Of a stretch of DNA of 64,000 bases, positions 1-8,589 are shown in pieces. Each line of letters begins with the position of its first letter. The first letter of the stretch is position 1. Origin of the DNA: Promicromonospora sukumoe (GTDB lineage: Bacteria > Actinomycetota > Actinomycetes > Actinomycetales > Cellulomonadaceae). The notes under the pieces are model-generated. The model worked only from the letters and a program-made list of their open reading frames with translations. It ran no database searches and had not been told where the DNA came from. The position numbers were made by a program, and so were the translations under genes. The stretch is from NCBI RefSeq assembly GCF_014137995.1, contig NZ_JACGWV010000003.1, positions 744,001 to 808,000 of the forward strand, read 5' to 3'.

Positions 1-2
1 CG

Positions 3-140
3 TGGCTCGTGGCGCGCGGCGCCCGCAAGATCCAGCTCATGGTGCGGACGACGAACACGGACGTGCTGGGGTTCTACCAGGAGCTCGGCTACGCCGACCA
101 GGAGTGCACGGTGCTCGGCCGCTGGGTCGAGTCGAACTAG
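3..140 (+). CDS. GNAT acetyltransferase, C-terminal fragment
   Basis: The last 45 codons of a gene whose start lies before the window. The peptide shows the end of a GNAT fold: a basic stretch followed by KIQLMVRTTNTDVLGFYQELGY, in which an N-x-x-x-x-x-F/Y-Y-x-x-x-G-Y pattern typical of GNAT motif B is visible. Such enzymes move an acetyl group from acetyl-CoA to an amine. The substrate cannot be judged from this remnant. It ends in TAG about 110 bases before the aldehyde dehydrogenase start and shares its strand, but the leaderless-type promoter in front of that gene suggests separate transcription. Confidence 0.7.
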   Translation, partial: WLVARGARKIQLMVRTTNTDVLGFYQELGYADQECTVLGRWVESN

Positions 141-251
141 CACCTGCGGCGGTCCCGTGCGAGGTCAGAGCCCTGCGGCTACCCGCTATGAAAGCCAGTT
201 TCACACATCTATCAATACGTGGTGCAGGGTTTTGCGCGTAGGGTGGCCGCC

Positions 252-1886
252 ATGATCGACGACACAGCAGCCGACGCGGCCGCGAGCGGCGCCGTCGGCG
301 GGGTGCTCGACCCCGAGCACCCGCAGGGAACCTTCGTTCTCGAACCTGGCGTGATGGCACCGCTCGTGGCCCGGATCGCGACCTCCGAGGGGTCGGGTAC
401 GCACCGCTCGATGTGCCCGTTCACGGGCGCGCCGCTGGTGACCTTCCCGGTCTCCTCGGCCGACGACGTGGCGGCCAGTGTCGTCAGAGCCCGCGTCGCC
501 CAACGCACCTGGGCGCGGCTCCCGGTGCGCGACCGCGCCGGTGTGCTCCAGCGGCTCGGCCGGATCGTCCTGGAGCGCCAGTCCGAGGCGCTCGACCTGA
601 TCCAGCTCGAGACCGGCAAGTCGCGCCGCGCGGCGTTCGAGGAGATCGCGGACATCGCGCAGGTCGCCCGCCACTACGCCGTCCGCGGCGAGCGCTACCT
701 GGCGTCGCGCCGGGTCGGGGGCATGGTCCCGCTGCTCGCGGGCGTGCAGGTGCACCGCCGGCCCGTCGGCGTCGTCGGTGCGATCTCGCCCTGGAACTAC
801 CCGCTGGTGCTCGCGCTCTCGGAGGCGCTGCCCGCTCTCCTGGCCGGTAACGCCGTGGTGCTCAAGCCGGACCCGCAGACCACGCTGACCGCCCTGTGGG
901 CGGCGGAGGCCCTGGACGACGCCGGCCTGCCCGCCGGTCTGTTCCAGGTGGTCGCCGGCGGGCCCGACGCGGGGGAGGCGCTGATCGAGCACGTCGACCA
1001 CGTCGCGTTCACCGGGTCGACCGCCACCGGCCGCAAGGTCGCGGCCCGCGCCGGCGAGCGGCTCATCGGGGCCACGCTGGAGCTGGGCGGCAAGAACGCG
1101 CTGTACGTGGCGGAGGACGTCGACGTCGACGCCGTCGTGCCCGGCATCGTTCGGGCCTGCTTCTCGAACGCGGGCCAGCTGTGCGTCTCCGTCGAACGGC
1201 TCGTGGTGCACGAGGCGATCGCGGACGAGTTCGTGGCGAAGTTCGTGCGCGCCGTCCGGAACCTGCGGCTCAGCCCGGCCCTGGACTACTCGGCCGACAT
1301 CGGCTCGCTCACCTCCGCCGCGCAGCTCGACAAGGTGACCGCCCACGTCGACGACGCCCTGGCGCGGGGCGCCCGCGTGCTCGCCGGCGGTGTGCACCGT
1401 GCCGACGTCGGCCCCTACTTCTACGCCCCGACCGTGCTCGACGACGTCCCGGCGCAGGCCGTCGTGGCGCGCGAGGAGACGTTCGGGCCGGTCGTCACGA
1501 TCACGCGGGTCGACTGCGACGAGGACGCCGTCACCGTCATCAACGACACCCCGTACGGGCTGCACGCCGCCGTCTGGTCCCGCGACGTCCCCCGGGCGCG
1601 GCGCGTGGCCGCGCGCATCGAGACCGGGTCGGTCGCGATCAACGACGGGTACACGATGACCTGGGGCTCCGTCTCCGCGCCGATCGGCGGCTGGAAGGCC
1701 TCGGGGCTCGGCGGGCGGCACGGGGCGGCGTCGATCACGGGGCTCACGCGGCAGCAGACCGTGGTCACGTCGCGCGGCACCCGGATCGGGGCCACGCTCG
1801 ACAACCTGTACGGCCTGGGCGGGGACACCCCGAGCAGGGTGCTCACGACGGCGCTGGGGGTCATGCGCAAGCTGCGCATGTCGTGA
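252..1886 (+). CDS. Succinate-semialdehyde dehydrogenase (GabD2-like)
   Basis: NAD(P)-dependent aldehyde dehydrogenase of 544 residues, longer at the N terminus than classic ALDHs, as in the actinobacterial GabD2 succinate-semialdehyde dehydrogenase group. Visible signatures are the cofactor-binding segment ISPWNYPLVLALSEALPALLAGNAVVLKPD, the FTGST loop, the general-base ELGGKN motif and the catalytic Cys in GQLCVSVERL. It would oxidise succinic semialdehyde or a similar aldehyde to the acid in the cytoplasm. I chose the ATG at 252 because a TAGGGT -10 box lies at 239-244, seven bases upstream, the spacing of a leaderless transcript; an in-frame GTG at 219 would add 11 residues. No GABA transaminase is nearby, so the exact substrate is uncertain. 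Confidence 0.85.
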   Translation: MIDDTAADAAASGAVGGVLDPEHPQGTFVLEPGVMAPLVARIATSEGSGTHRSMCPFTGAPLVTFPVSSADDVAASVVRARVAQRTWARLPVRDRAGVLQRLGRIVLERQSEALDLIQLETGKSRRAAFEEIADIAQVARHYAVRGERYLASRRVGGMVPLLAGVQVHRRPVGVVGAISPWNYPLVLALSEALPALLAGNAVVLKPDPQTTLTALWAAEALDDAGLPAGLFQVVAGGPDAGEALIEHVDHVAFTGSTATGRKVAARAGERLIGATLELGGKNALYVAEDVDVDAVVPGIVRACFSNAGQLCVSVERLVVHEAIADEFVAKFVRAVRNLRLSPALDYSADIGSLTSAAQLDKVTAHVDDALARGARVLAGGVHRADVGPYFYAPTVLDDVPAQAVVAREETFGPVVTITRVDCDEDAVTVINDTPYGLHAAVWSRDVPRARRVAARIETGSVAINDGYTMTWGSVSAPIGGWKASGLGGRHGAASITGLTRQQTVVTSRGTRIGATLDNLYGLGGDTPSRVLTTALGVMRKLRMS

Positions 1887-1956
1887 GGCCGGCGCGGTGG
1901 CCGTACGGTCGTCGAAGGAGTGAACGGCCGTCACCGGGGCGAGTACGCTCACCCGC

Positions 1957-2439
1957 ATGACGACGCAGCTCCACGCCTTCTGGAAGTCCGCCAACTCGCT
2001 CCCGGTGATCGGCGGGCTGCTCGGCAAGCGGATCTTCAGCGTGGCCTACAGCCTCAAGGCGCCGTACTTCGGCACCATCGCGCCGCGCGTGGTGGACATG
2101 CGCCCCAACTACGGCGAGGTGGTCGTGCCCAACCGGTGGCGCAACCGCAACCACATCGGCACGGTGCACGCGATCGCCGTCTGCAACGGGCTGGAGATGG
2201 CGATGGGCTCGCTCGCCGAGGCCAGCGTGCCCGACGACAAGCGCTGGCTGCCCAAGGGCATGGAGGTGTCCTACCTCGCCAAGTCGACCGGCGACGTCAC
2301 CTGCGTGGCCGAGACGGACCAGGCGCAGTGGGACGGCGACGACAAGGACCTGCCCGTGCGGGTACGCGGGGTGCTGGCGGACGGGACCGTGGTGGTCGAG
2401 GGCACGATCCACCTGTGGGTCACGCCGAAGAAGCGCTGA
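1957..2439 (+). CDS. DUF4442 hotdog-fold protein
   Basis: A 160-residue cytoplasmic protein of the DUF4442 family, which has the hotdog fold of thioesterases. The segment PNRWRNRNHIGTVHAIAVCNGLEMAMG is the family hallmark: the N-H-x-G-T-x-H stretch and the following helix correspond to the hotdog central helix where PaaI-like thioesterases place their catalytic residue. Function is unproven; acyl-CoA hydrolysis is a reasonable inference. A TACGCT -10 box at 1944-1949 sits seven bases before the ATG, so the mRNA is probably leaderless. It converges on the ydcF-like gene, with a palindromic hairpin between them. Confidence 0.75.
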   Translation: MTTQLHAFWKSANSLPVIGGLLGKRIFSVAYSLKAPYFGTIAPRVVDMRPNYGEVVVPNRWRNRNHIGTVHAIAVCNGLEMAMGSLAEASVPDDKRWLPKGMEVSYLAKSTGDVTCVAETDQAQWDGDDKDLPVRVRGVLADGTVVVEGTIHLWVTPKKR

Positions 2440-2458
2440 CCTGTCAGACGGTCCCGCA

Positions 2459-2504
2459 CGTGTCAGACCCACAGGTCCCTTGGGTGACCTGTACGTCTGA
2501 CACG
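2459..2504. repeat. Palindromic hairpin, family A, copy 1
   Basis: A 46-nt imperfect palindrome whose arms carry GTGTCAGAC...ACAGGTC and its reverse complement, lying between two convergent genes. A second copy occurs at 44005-44050. There is no T-run, so it is not a classical intrinsic terminator, although it could end transcription from both sides. An extra GTGTCTGACAGGTCAG half-copy follows immediately and runs into the stop codon of the next gene. Confidence 0.85.
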
Positions 2505-2523
2505 TCGCTGAGTGTCTGACAGG

Positions 2524-3147
2524 TCAGGAGGGGCGGCGTCGCGCGACGGAGCGGACGGCGGCCTTCCAGCTCGCGGGCAGCTCGCGCACATGCCACCAGG
2601 CCCACTGCGCCGGCCGGGCGCTGGCGGCGCTGACGCCGACGCCGACGGCGTCGAGCCCGGCCTCCACACAGGAGTAGAGGGTGCGGCGCAGGTGGTAGTC
2701 CTGCGTGACGACGACGGCGGTGCGGACGTCGTACAGGTCGTACGCGCGGCGGCAGGTGGCCGTGGTGTTGAAGCCCTCGCGGTCCAGCACGATCGCGTCG
2801 TCGGGGACGCCGAGGTCGTTGTCCAGGAGCCAGGCGCGCATCGAGCCGGGCTCGTCGTAGCGGGTGCCGTCGGGGTTGTCGTGGGCGTCGCCGCTCAGGA
2901 TCACCGTGGGCGCGACGCCGGCGCGGTACAGCTCGGCGCCGCCCTCGACGCGGCGGCGCAGGTAGGTCGACGGCGTGCCGTCGGTGCGGAGGCCGGCGCC
3001 GAGCACGATGACGGCGTCGGCCTTCTCGATCTCGCTGGCGTCGCCGCGGACCCGGGCGTTCCCGGTGGCCTGGACGGCGACGACGGGGACGGTGAAGGCG
3101 ACGGCGAGCACGCCCGCGACGATCGCGGCGACCTTGAGGGGAGTCAC
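2524..3147 (-). CDS. YdcF/SanA-like DUF218 membrane protein
   Basis: A 207-residue protein with one N-terminal membrane segment (about residues 4-22, rich in Ala/Val) followed by a DUF218 domain. The domain opens with ADAVIVLGAG and contains the acidic/arginine-rich core EPGSMRAWLLDNDLG and TQDYHLRRTLYSC, as in the SanA (vancomycin high-temperature exclusion) and YdcF families. These are thought to act at the cell envelope, but no reaction is firmly established. The GTG start is supported by a TACCGT -10 box at 3155-3160, seven bases upstream. The gene is read towards the DUF4442 gene. Confidence 0.78.
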   Translation of the reverse strand: MTPLKVAAIVAGVLAVAFTVPVVAVQATGNARVRGDASEIEKADAVIVLGAGLRTDGTPSTYLRRRVEGGAELYRAGVAPTVILSGDAHDNPDGTRYDEPGSMRAWLLDNDLGVPDDAIVLDREGFNTTATCRRAYDLYDVRTAVVVTQDYHLRRTLYSCVEAGLDAVGVGVSAASARPAQWAWWHVRELPASWKAAVRSVARRRPS

Positions 3148-3208
3148 GACGGGAACGGTACCTGGTCCGGCGGGGGTGCTGGCGCGGGTTGGCTTCGCCT
3201 GTTGGTGA

Positions 3209-3274
3209 GTGGTCGGCAGAATGTCAGGTGGTCGGCACCCCGGACTACCGATCACCTGACATTCTGCCGACCAC
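3209..3274. repeat. Palindromic hairpin, family B
   Basis: Two perfect 22-nt inverted arms (3209-3230 and 3253-3274), beginning GTGGTCGGCAGAATGTCAGG, with a 22-nt centre that also pairs partly. It lies between two genes read in the same direction. Only one copy was found in this window, but its architecture matches the other palindrome families. Confidence 0.85.
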
Positions 3275-3302
3275 CCTGATCCGCCCTCCCGCAGCAGAAC
3301 GG

Positions 3303-4214
3303 TCAGGGGGTCAGCAGGGTCAGTTCTGTGCGGAGGTTGGACTCGGCCGCCGTCTGCCAGCGAGTGGTGCCCGCGGCGGTGCGGAACAGGGGGCCGCCGG
3401 ACAGGAGGGTGCGGAGCACCTCGGAGCGGCCGGCGCGGAACAGCGGGTCGGGCACGTCGCAGTACTCGGCCCTGACCTGGTGCGTGTACCGCGTGTAGAC
3501 GACGGGGCTGCCGCCCAGCACGGCCAGGTCGGCGTCGCTGACCAGGCCGCCGACGACGTCGTCGGGCGCCGGGTCGTGATCGGCGGTGACCATGACGAGG
3601 CGTGCCGTCTCGTCGATGTCCTCGCTGGTGACGCCGGCCCCGGAGAGCGGCCCGAGCAGCTCCCCGACGAGCTCCGCGGACCGCTCCTCGTCCTGCTGCG
3701 CCACGCCGTCGTGCACCGCGTCGTGGAACCAGAGCGCGAGGCGCGCGCGCCAGAGCTCGCGCTCGGCGACGCCGCTCTCGCCCGCGACGACGTCGAACGC
3801 GTCCAGGGCCGCCGCCAGGTGGAACGTCGTGTGGTAGACCCGGTGCGGCTCGCGCCAGCGGTCGACCAGGTCCTCGCCAGCGCCGCGAGCCGCGATCGGG
3901 TCGGCCCATAGCGTGTCCCAGCCGGTCAGGAGCGCGGCGCGCTTGGCGCGGTTCCGCTCGGCGCCCGAGACGCGCAGACCGGAGCCGGCCAGCCGCCGGG
4001 CCAGGTTGCCGCCGTCGACGGGCACCGCGCCCGCTGCCACGAGGTCGTCGTACCGCTCGGCAGGGACGTCGTAGTGGTCGAGGTCGAGCGCGCGGTCGGG
4101 CACGCCGGCCGCGCGGGCGAAGAGGCGGAGCTCCTGCAGCGACCCGTCCGAGACCAGGTGGGAGAAGAGCGTCCCGTGCGCGGGCCAGGCCGGCGGGTCG
4201 ATGAAGAGGGTCAC
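3303..4214 (-). CDS. DUF4031-HD domain fusion protein
   Basis: A 303-residue protein in two parts. Residues about 1-85 match DUF4031: it opens with the family's IDPPAWPAHGTLFSHLVSD signature and includes DHYDVPAERYDDLVAAGA. Residues about 95-295 form an HD-superfamily phosphohydrolase-like domain with HTTFHLAAALDAF and the metal-binding ALWFHDAVHD motif. HD proteins of this type are predicted metal-dependent phosphohydrolases; the substrate is unknown. The GTG start has a TAGCCT -10 box at 4221-4226, six bases upstream. The linkage of the two domains suggests they act on one ligand, which is my inference. Confidence 0.8.
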   Translation of the reverse strand: MTLFIDPPAWPAHGTLFSHLVSDGSLQELRLFARAAGVPDRALDLDHYDVPAERYDDLVAAGAVPVDGGNLARRLAGSGLRVSGAERNRAKRAALLTGWDTLWADPIAARGAGEDLVDRWREPHRVYHTTFHLAAALDAFDVVAGESGVAERELWRARLALWFHDAVHDGVAQQDEERSAELVGELLGPLSGAGVTSEDIDETARLVMVTADHDPAPDDVVGGLVSDADLAVLGGSPVVYTRYTHQVRAEYCDVPDPLFRAGRSEVLRTLLSGGPLFRTAAGTTRWQTAAESNLRTELTLLTP

Positions 4215-4402
4215 GGGGTGAGGCTAGCGCTCCTTGGAGGGCGGGACGGTCCACGGGCGCAGCGGCTGATGCGGGTGATCTTCTGGGGGAAGGCCCGCTA
4301 GACGGCCGATCTGGTGATCGTCATGCCTGTCGACCCCTTATGGTCCTCCAGGCCAGTGCTGGCCCGCGACATCCACACCCACATCCACGACAAGGAACCA
4401 CT

Positions 4403-4837
4403 GTGTCTGACGAAATCGTCGGCGTTGTCATCATCGTTCTCATGATCGCTCTCGCCGGTGTCGTGACGCAGTGGATCTTCAGGCGGCAGGCGGCGAGGCG
4501 CGCAGGCTCGGGAACCGTGGAGATCGTCGTCTGGGCGCGCTCCGGGAAGGTTCCCGGGCTGGCGCGGCAGAAGAAGTGGGTCAAGGCCAAGGTCAGCGCC
4601 GACGAGTCCGGCCGTCTGGTGTGGGTCAAGCCAGCGGGCGAGCCGCTGGCCCTGACCCTGCGCAGCCGCGAGTCCCGCCCGCGCAACAAGACCGACCTCT
4701 TCTTCCTGGACCCGGGTACTCCCGTCTGGGAGGCCGTCACGGCCGACGGCCAGGAGCTCGGCATCGTGATCCCGCACGCCCGCGAGCACGCGTTCGTCGA
4801 GCAGCTTCCGGTCGCGGAGCCCGCGCCTCAGCCGTAG
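4403..4837 (+). CDS. Small single-pass membrane protein, unknown function
   Basis: I do not recognise a named family. The 144-residue product has one N-terminal membrane helix (IVGVVIIVLMIALAGVVTQW, residues about 4-23), then Arg/Lys-rich residues at the membrane face and a soluble beta-rich domain with many basic residues, ending in a short Pro/Ala tail. The topology recalls DUF2550-type actinobacterial proteins but I cannot confirm homology. I chose GTG 4403 because AAGGA stands at 4392-4396; an upstream in-frame ATG at 4340 would add a His/Pro-rich stretch unlike a protein. It converges on the DUF2252 gene. Confidence 0.6.
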   Translation: MSDEIVGVVIIVLMIALAGVVTQWIFRRQAARRAGSGTVEIVVWARSGKVPGLARQKKWVKAKVSADESGRLVWVKPAGEPLALTLRSRESRPRNKTDLFFLDPGTPVWEAVTADGQELGIVIPHAREHAFVEQLPVAEPAPQP

Positions 4838-4853
4838 CCGAGGCGCAGGGCAC

Positions 4854-6290
4854 CTACCAGCCCCGCTCGGCCGCCTCCACCTCGCCGTCGGCAACAGCCG
4901 CGACCAGGTCCGCGTGGTCCGCACTTGTCTGGGCCGCGTACGCCCGGGCGTAGCCGAGGATGCCGGCCGCGAACGCCTCGCCCTTGCCGATGTACGCGGC
5001 GATGGCCTCGGGGTCACCGCTGCGCGCGTGCGACTTGGCCAGCGCGTGCCCGCACACCGCGGCGAACTGGGGCAGGTACCCCGCGATCTCGGTGCCGCTC
5101 GGGATGATCTTCATGTCGCGGTACTGGCGCACGTAGTAGTCCGTGCCGTCGACGCGCGTGTAGCCCAGGAAGATGTCGCTCGCCGACTGCATCAGGCGCT
5201 GCCCGACGACGACACGCTCGCCGTGGTTCTCGAACTCGCTCGGGCCGAGGAACTCCTCGTACACCGACGCCGTCGCCTGCTTGATCTGCGAGAACACCGG
5301 CTGCTGACCGCTGTCGCCCTCCAGCAGGTGCAGCCAGACGCGCATGCCGACGCTGCCCACGCCGACGATCTGCCGTACCGAGTCGACCCGCGTGAACCGC
5401 TCGACGAGCCGCCGCAGGTGCGCGGGGATCGACGCGAGGTACGTGTCGTACACCTGCTCGTAGGCGCGGATGCGCTCCTCGTGGCTCATGCCCTCGTCGA
5501 CGCGCTTCATCGGGTCGAGGGTGATGCGGCGCACGCCGTCCTGCTCGGAGACGAGCCGCTGCGCGACGCCGTGGTGCGTGCGCTTCCGCGCCTGCTTCTC
5601 GATCGTGCGGGCGGCCGCCTCCGCGAACTCCGACGTGAGGTCGCGGAGCGGCACGTCGGAGGTGATCCGGTCGTACCAGACGTCCAGCTCGCCCATCTCG
5701 GCATAGCGCCGCATCGCGTCGCGGTACCCCGCCACCGCAGCCGCTGCCGCGTCCTGGGCGCACGCGTCGCCGAGCCGCTCCGTACCGGCGAGCACGTTGA
5801 TGCTGGTCGCGAGCCGCTTCAGGTCCCACTCGAAGGGGCCCGGCAGCGTCTCGTCGAAGTCGCGCACGTCGAACAGGAACTGACGCTCCGGGGAGGCCCA
5901 CAGCCCGAAGTTGAGCACGTGCGCGTCACCGCACATCTGCACGGTCAGCCCCGAGTGCGGCGCCGCCGCGAGATCGGCCGCCATGACGGCGGCAGCGCCG
6001 CGCAGGTACGCCCACGGCGACGACGCCATGCGGGCGTACCGCAGCGGCAGCAGCGCCTGGTCACGCACGGGCTCCTGCGCGCGCAGGCGGTCGAGCGCCC
6101 GCACCTCGCGCGCCTCGGCGCTCCAGTGCGCTGCGGCCCGGCGCGGTGCGCGCCGGCGGGCCCAGCGGCCGTCGTCGGCGTTCGCACTGACCCGGCCCGA
6201 CGCGCGGACGCGCGGGCCCGTCGGTTCAAGGGCCGACGGCGAAGCCTCGTCCGGGCGGGACTCGACCGTGTCCGCGGAGACGTCGCTCAT
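4854..6290 (-). CDS. DUF2252 family protein
   Basis: A 478-residue cytoplasmic protein of the DUF2252 family. The conserved core is MCGDAHVLNFGLW followed after a short gap by FLFDVRDFDET and EWDLKRLATS. These resemble the catalytic loop (H-G-D-x-H-x-x-N) and metal-binding D of aminoglycoside-kinase-like folds, so a kinase-like activity is conceivable, but no substrate is known. The ATG at 6290 is preceded by GGGAGG. It is the last gene of a four-gene unit with the LLM oxidoreductase, the NADP-binding oxidoreductase and a GNAT protein. Confidence 0.75.
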   Translation of the reverse strand: MSDVSADTVESRPDEASPSALEPTGPRVRASGRVSANADDGRWARRRAPRRAAAHWSAEAREVRALDRLRAQEPVRDQALLPLRYARMASSPWAYLRGAAAVMAADLAAAPHSGLTVQMCGDAHVLNFGLWASPERQFLFDVRDFDETLPGPFEWDLKRLATSINVLAGTERLGDACAQDAAAAAVAGYRDAMRRYAEMGELDVWYDRITSDVPLRDLTSEFAEAAARTIEKQARKRTHHGVAQRLVSEQDGVRRITLDPMKRVDEGMSHEERIRAYEQVYDTYLASIPAHLRRLVERFTRVDSVRQIVGVGSVGMRVWLHLLEGDSGQQPVFSQIKQATASVYEEFLGPSEFENHGERVVVGQRLMQSASDIFLGYTRVDGTDYYVRQYRDMKIIPSGTEIAGYLPQFAAVCGHALAKSHARSGDPEAIAAYIGKGEAFAAGILGYARAYAAQTSADHADLVAAVADGEVEAAERGW

Positions 6291-6301
6291 CGCCGCCTCC
6301 C

Positions 6302-6772
6302 TCACTCGCTCGCCCGGTTCGCCCGGCGAGCCTCCCTCGCCGCCGCGCGCTGCTCCTTCACGGCCTGGGTGACCTGTGCGATGTCGTCCCTGGCGGGCTG
6401 CCGGAACACGCCGCCCGCCGCCACGTACTCGTCGCCGTGCTTCTCCAGGTGCGCCGCGAACAGCGGGCACACCGGGACGACGACGATGTTCTTGCGGATG
6501 CTGTCGGCGAGGGCCTCGCGCACCAGGATGCCCGCGAGGCCGCGCCCGCCGTACTCCTCGTCGACCTCGGTGTGGAAGAAGACCCGGTCGCCGCCGGCCT
6601 CGCCGGCACCGCCGCCTCCGGCGGCGCCGTCGTCCCCGGAACCACCCGCGGCCCCGTCCACGAAGTCGGCCCGACCGACCACGGGCCCGTCGTCGACCTG
6701 CACGGCGTACGCGCCGATCGGACCACCCGTGTTCAGCGTGACGGTGACGGGGGCACCGGTCCTGTCCTTCAT
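6302..6772 (-). CDS. YjdJ-type GNAT N-acetyltransferase
   Basis: A 156-residue protein of the small GNAT subgroup (often called GCN5-related N-acetyltransferase domain, YjdJ/NATD1-like). The diagnostic part is [31 protein letters not shown], which carries the acetyl-CoA-binding R/G-x-x-G-x-A/G loop, followed by [11 protein letters not shown]. Unusually, a Gly/Ala/Asp-rich insert of about 20 residues (near residues 40-62) interrupts the strand pair before this motif, and the C terminus is an Ala/Arg-rich helix. It overlaps the upstream oxidoreductase stop by four bases (ATGA), indicating translational coupling. Confidence 0.78.
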   Translation of the reverse strand: MKDRTGAPVTVTLNTGGPIGAYAVQVDDGPVVGRADFVDGAAGGSGDDGAAGGGGAGEAGGDRVFFHTEVDEEYGGRGLAGILVREALADSIRKNIVVVPVCPLFAAHLEKHGDEYVAAGGVFRQPARDDIAQVTQAVKEQRAAAREARRANRASE

Positions 6773-7434
6773 GAGGCCTCCAGAACGGTCGTTGTTGCGG
6801 GGGTATCCGTGAGCGTACGCAGTTCGTCCAGGCCGACGTTCGCGCCGAACGCCGGGGTGCCGGGCTCCAGCCGGGCGCCCGCCTCGAGGTCACCAATCAC
6901 GAGCGGGTCGAACCCGAGCGCGTCGATCACGCCGGCAACGACCGAGAGGTCGTCGGGGGAGTCCCCGGCGAGCGCGATGGCCTTGCGCCCGACGGCGCCC
7001 GCGGGGCGGGAACCGTCCTCCAGGTCGTGATAGCCCATGTGGTTGAAGGCCTTCACGACCCGCGCGCCCGGCAGGAGCCGCGCCACGAACTCGCTCGACG
7101 AGAGGTCGCGCGGGACGATCCCGTCGCGCGGGCCGTCGACCTCCCACCAGTGGTTCATGGCGTCGACGACGAGCCTGCCCTCCAGTTCCGCGACCGGCAG
7201 CCCGTCGTGCTTGCCGAGCGGGAGCGCCAGGACGACGACGTCGGCCGCCGCGGCCTCGGCGGGCCACACCGCCGTCGCGCCGGGGGTGAGCACCTCGATG
7301 GTCAGCGCGATCTTCTCGGGATCGCCCGACCCCGAGATCAGCACGCGGTAGCCGGCGGCGACGGCCAGCCGCGCCAGGACGGTGCCGACCTTGCCGGCCC
7401 CGAGAATGCCGATCGTCGTGCCGGCTGGAGCCAT
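6769..7434 (-). CDS. NADP-binding oxidoreductase (F420-dependent reductase-like)
   Basis: A 221-residue Rossmann protein of the 'NADPH-dependent F420 reductase / oxidoreductase coenzyme F420-dependent' type. [21 protein letters not shown] is the dinucleotide-binding G-x-G-x-x-G motif; [16 protein letters not shown] and the downstream VVDAMNHWW and [13 protein letters not shown] segments match this family. It may move hydride between NADP(H) and a cofactor or small substrate; use of F420 itself is not shown. Start ATG 7434 overlaps the TGA of the upstream LLM gene by one base (TGATG); a GTG one codon earlier is also possible. The LLM gene upstream would be the natural redox partner. Confidence 0.78.
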   Translation of the reverse strand: MAPAGTTIGILGAGKVGTVLARLAVAAGYRVLISGSGDPEKIALTIEVLTPGATAVWPAEAAAADVVVLALPLGKHDGLPVAELEGRLVVDAMNHWWEVDGPRDGIVPRDLSSSEFVARLLPGARVVKAFNHMGYHDLEDGSRPAGAVGRKAIALAGDSPDDLSVVAGVIDALGFDPLVIGDLEAGARLEPGTPAFGANVGLDELRTLTDTPATTTVLEAS

Positions 7435-8525
7435 CACAACGTCCCGACCGTGCTCGGCTGCTCGGCGAGCAGCTCGCGCACCCGCGGGATGACCTCGGTG
7501 CCGTACAGCTCGACCGAGCGCAGCCGCGCGTCGGCCGACACCGCGCCGGCCGAGGAGTAGATCATGTCGAACCGGCCGACATCCAGGACGCGGATCGCCC
7601 GCGCCATCTTGCGCGCGACCGTCTCGACCGACCCGACGTACAGGGAGCCCTGCTCCACGTCGGCGTCGAACTCGTCCTTGCGCAGGGGAGGCCAGCCGCG
7701 CAGGGCGCCGATGCGGTCGCGGATCTCGCGGTAGCCGGGGTAGAACAGCTCCTTCGCCTCCTCGTCCGTGGCGGCGACGAAGCCCGGGGAGTGCATGCCG
7801 ACCGGCTGCGGCGTGGTGCCGAGCTTCTCGTGCGCCCGCCGGTACAACTCCACGTACTGCGCGAACCGGTCGGGCGGCCCGCCGATGATCGCGAGCATCA
7901 GACCGAACCCGTAGTAGGCGGTGCGGAGCACCGACTGCGGCGTCCCGCCCACGCCCACCCAGGTCTTGAGCCGCCCGGACTCGGTCTTCGGGAAGACGTC
8001 GGCGTTCTGGAGGGACGCGCGCATCGTGCCCTCCCAGGTGACCGGCTTCTCGTCGAGGAGGTGGCTGAAGAGGTCGATCTTCTCCTCGAACAGGGTGTCG
8101 TAGTCCTTCAGGTCGTACCCGAACAGCGGGAACGACTCGGTGAAGGAGCCGCGCCCGAGGATCACCTCGGCGCGTCCGTTCGAGAGCGCGTCGACGGTCG
8201 CGAACCGCTGGAAGACCCGGACCGGGTCGTCCGACGACAGCACCGTCACGCCCGACGCGAGCTTGATGCGCTTCGTCGCCGTGGCGATGCCGGCGAGGAC
8301 CGTCTCCGGGGTGGAGATCGCGTACTCGGGGCGGTGGTGCTCGCCCAGCGCGATGACGTCGATGCCCACCTGATCCGCCAGGACCGCCTCGGCGACGACG
8401 GCCCGGATCGCCTCCGCGTGCGAGACGAGGTCGCCGTCCGCGTTGCGCGGCAGGTCGCCGAAGCTGTCGATACCGAACTCGATCTGCGAGACATCCACCG
8501 TGACCAGCCCCTTCAGGGTGCTCAT
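7434..8525 (-). CDS. LLM-class flavin-dependent oxidoreductase
   Basis: A 363-residue TIM-barrel oxidoreductase of the luciferase-like monooxygenase class. Visible features are [70 protein letters not shown] and the C-terminal [11 protein letters not shown]. Such enzymes use FMNH2 or F420 with an electron-rich substrate. It heads the operon LLM - NADP oxidoreductase - GNAT - DUF2252 and is divergent from a MarR regulator whose twin operator sites fill the 64-base gap. There is no Shine-Dalgarno before the ATG; the deduced promoter would leave a leader of about ten bases. Confidence 0.85.
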   Translation of the reverse strand: MSTLKGLVTVDVSQIEFGIDSFGDLPRNADGDLVSHAEAIRAVVAEAVLADQVGIDVIALGEHHRPEYAISTPETVLAGIATATKRIKLASGVTVLSSDDPVRVFQRFATVDALSNGRAEVILGRGSFTESFPLFGYDLKDYDTLFEEKIDLFSHLLDEKPVTWEGTMRASLQNADVFPKTESGRLKTWVGVGGTPQSVLRTAYYGFGLMLAIIGGPPDRFAQYVELYRRAHEKLGTTPQPVGMHSPGFVAATDEEAKELFYPGYREIRDRIGALRGWPPLRKDEFDADVEQGSLYVGSVETVARKMARAIRVLDVGRFDMIYSSAGAVSADARLRSVELYGTEVIPRVRELLAEQPSTVGTL

Positions 8526-8529
8526 TTGA

Positions 8530-8569
8530 TTGACACGTGAATCATCTCGCCATATAGTTCACATGTCAA
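8530..8569. promoter_or_regulatory. MarR operator pair with divergent promoters
   Basis: TTGACACGTGAA (8530-8541) and TTCACATGTCAA (8558-8569) are inverted copies differing at one position, and each is itself nearly palindromic. The first contains a perfect -35 TTGACA (8530-8535) which, after 17 bases, meets TATAGT (8553-8558), a near-consensus promoter for the marR gene. On the other strand TTGACA (8569-8564) stands 17 bases from GATGAT, a weaker promoter for the LLM gene. A MarR dimer on either site would block both promoters, so autorepression and repression of the operon are inferred. Confidence 0.8.
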
Positions 8570-8589
8570 CTACTCATGGAGGAGGGTCG

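Noticed and set aside
2459-2504. Palindrome families as classical Rho-independent terminators
   Set aside because: None has a T-run, one lies between divergent genes, and the families recur with identical sequence, which terminators need not do. A terminator role as a side effect remains possible.
4340-4402. Upstream ATG at 4340 for the small membrane protein
   Set aside because: It adds a His/Pro-rich stretch and has no ribosome site, while GTG 4403 has AAGGA at the proper distance and places the membrane helix at the N terminus.
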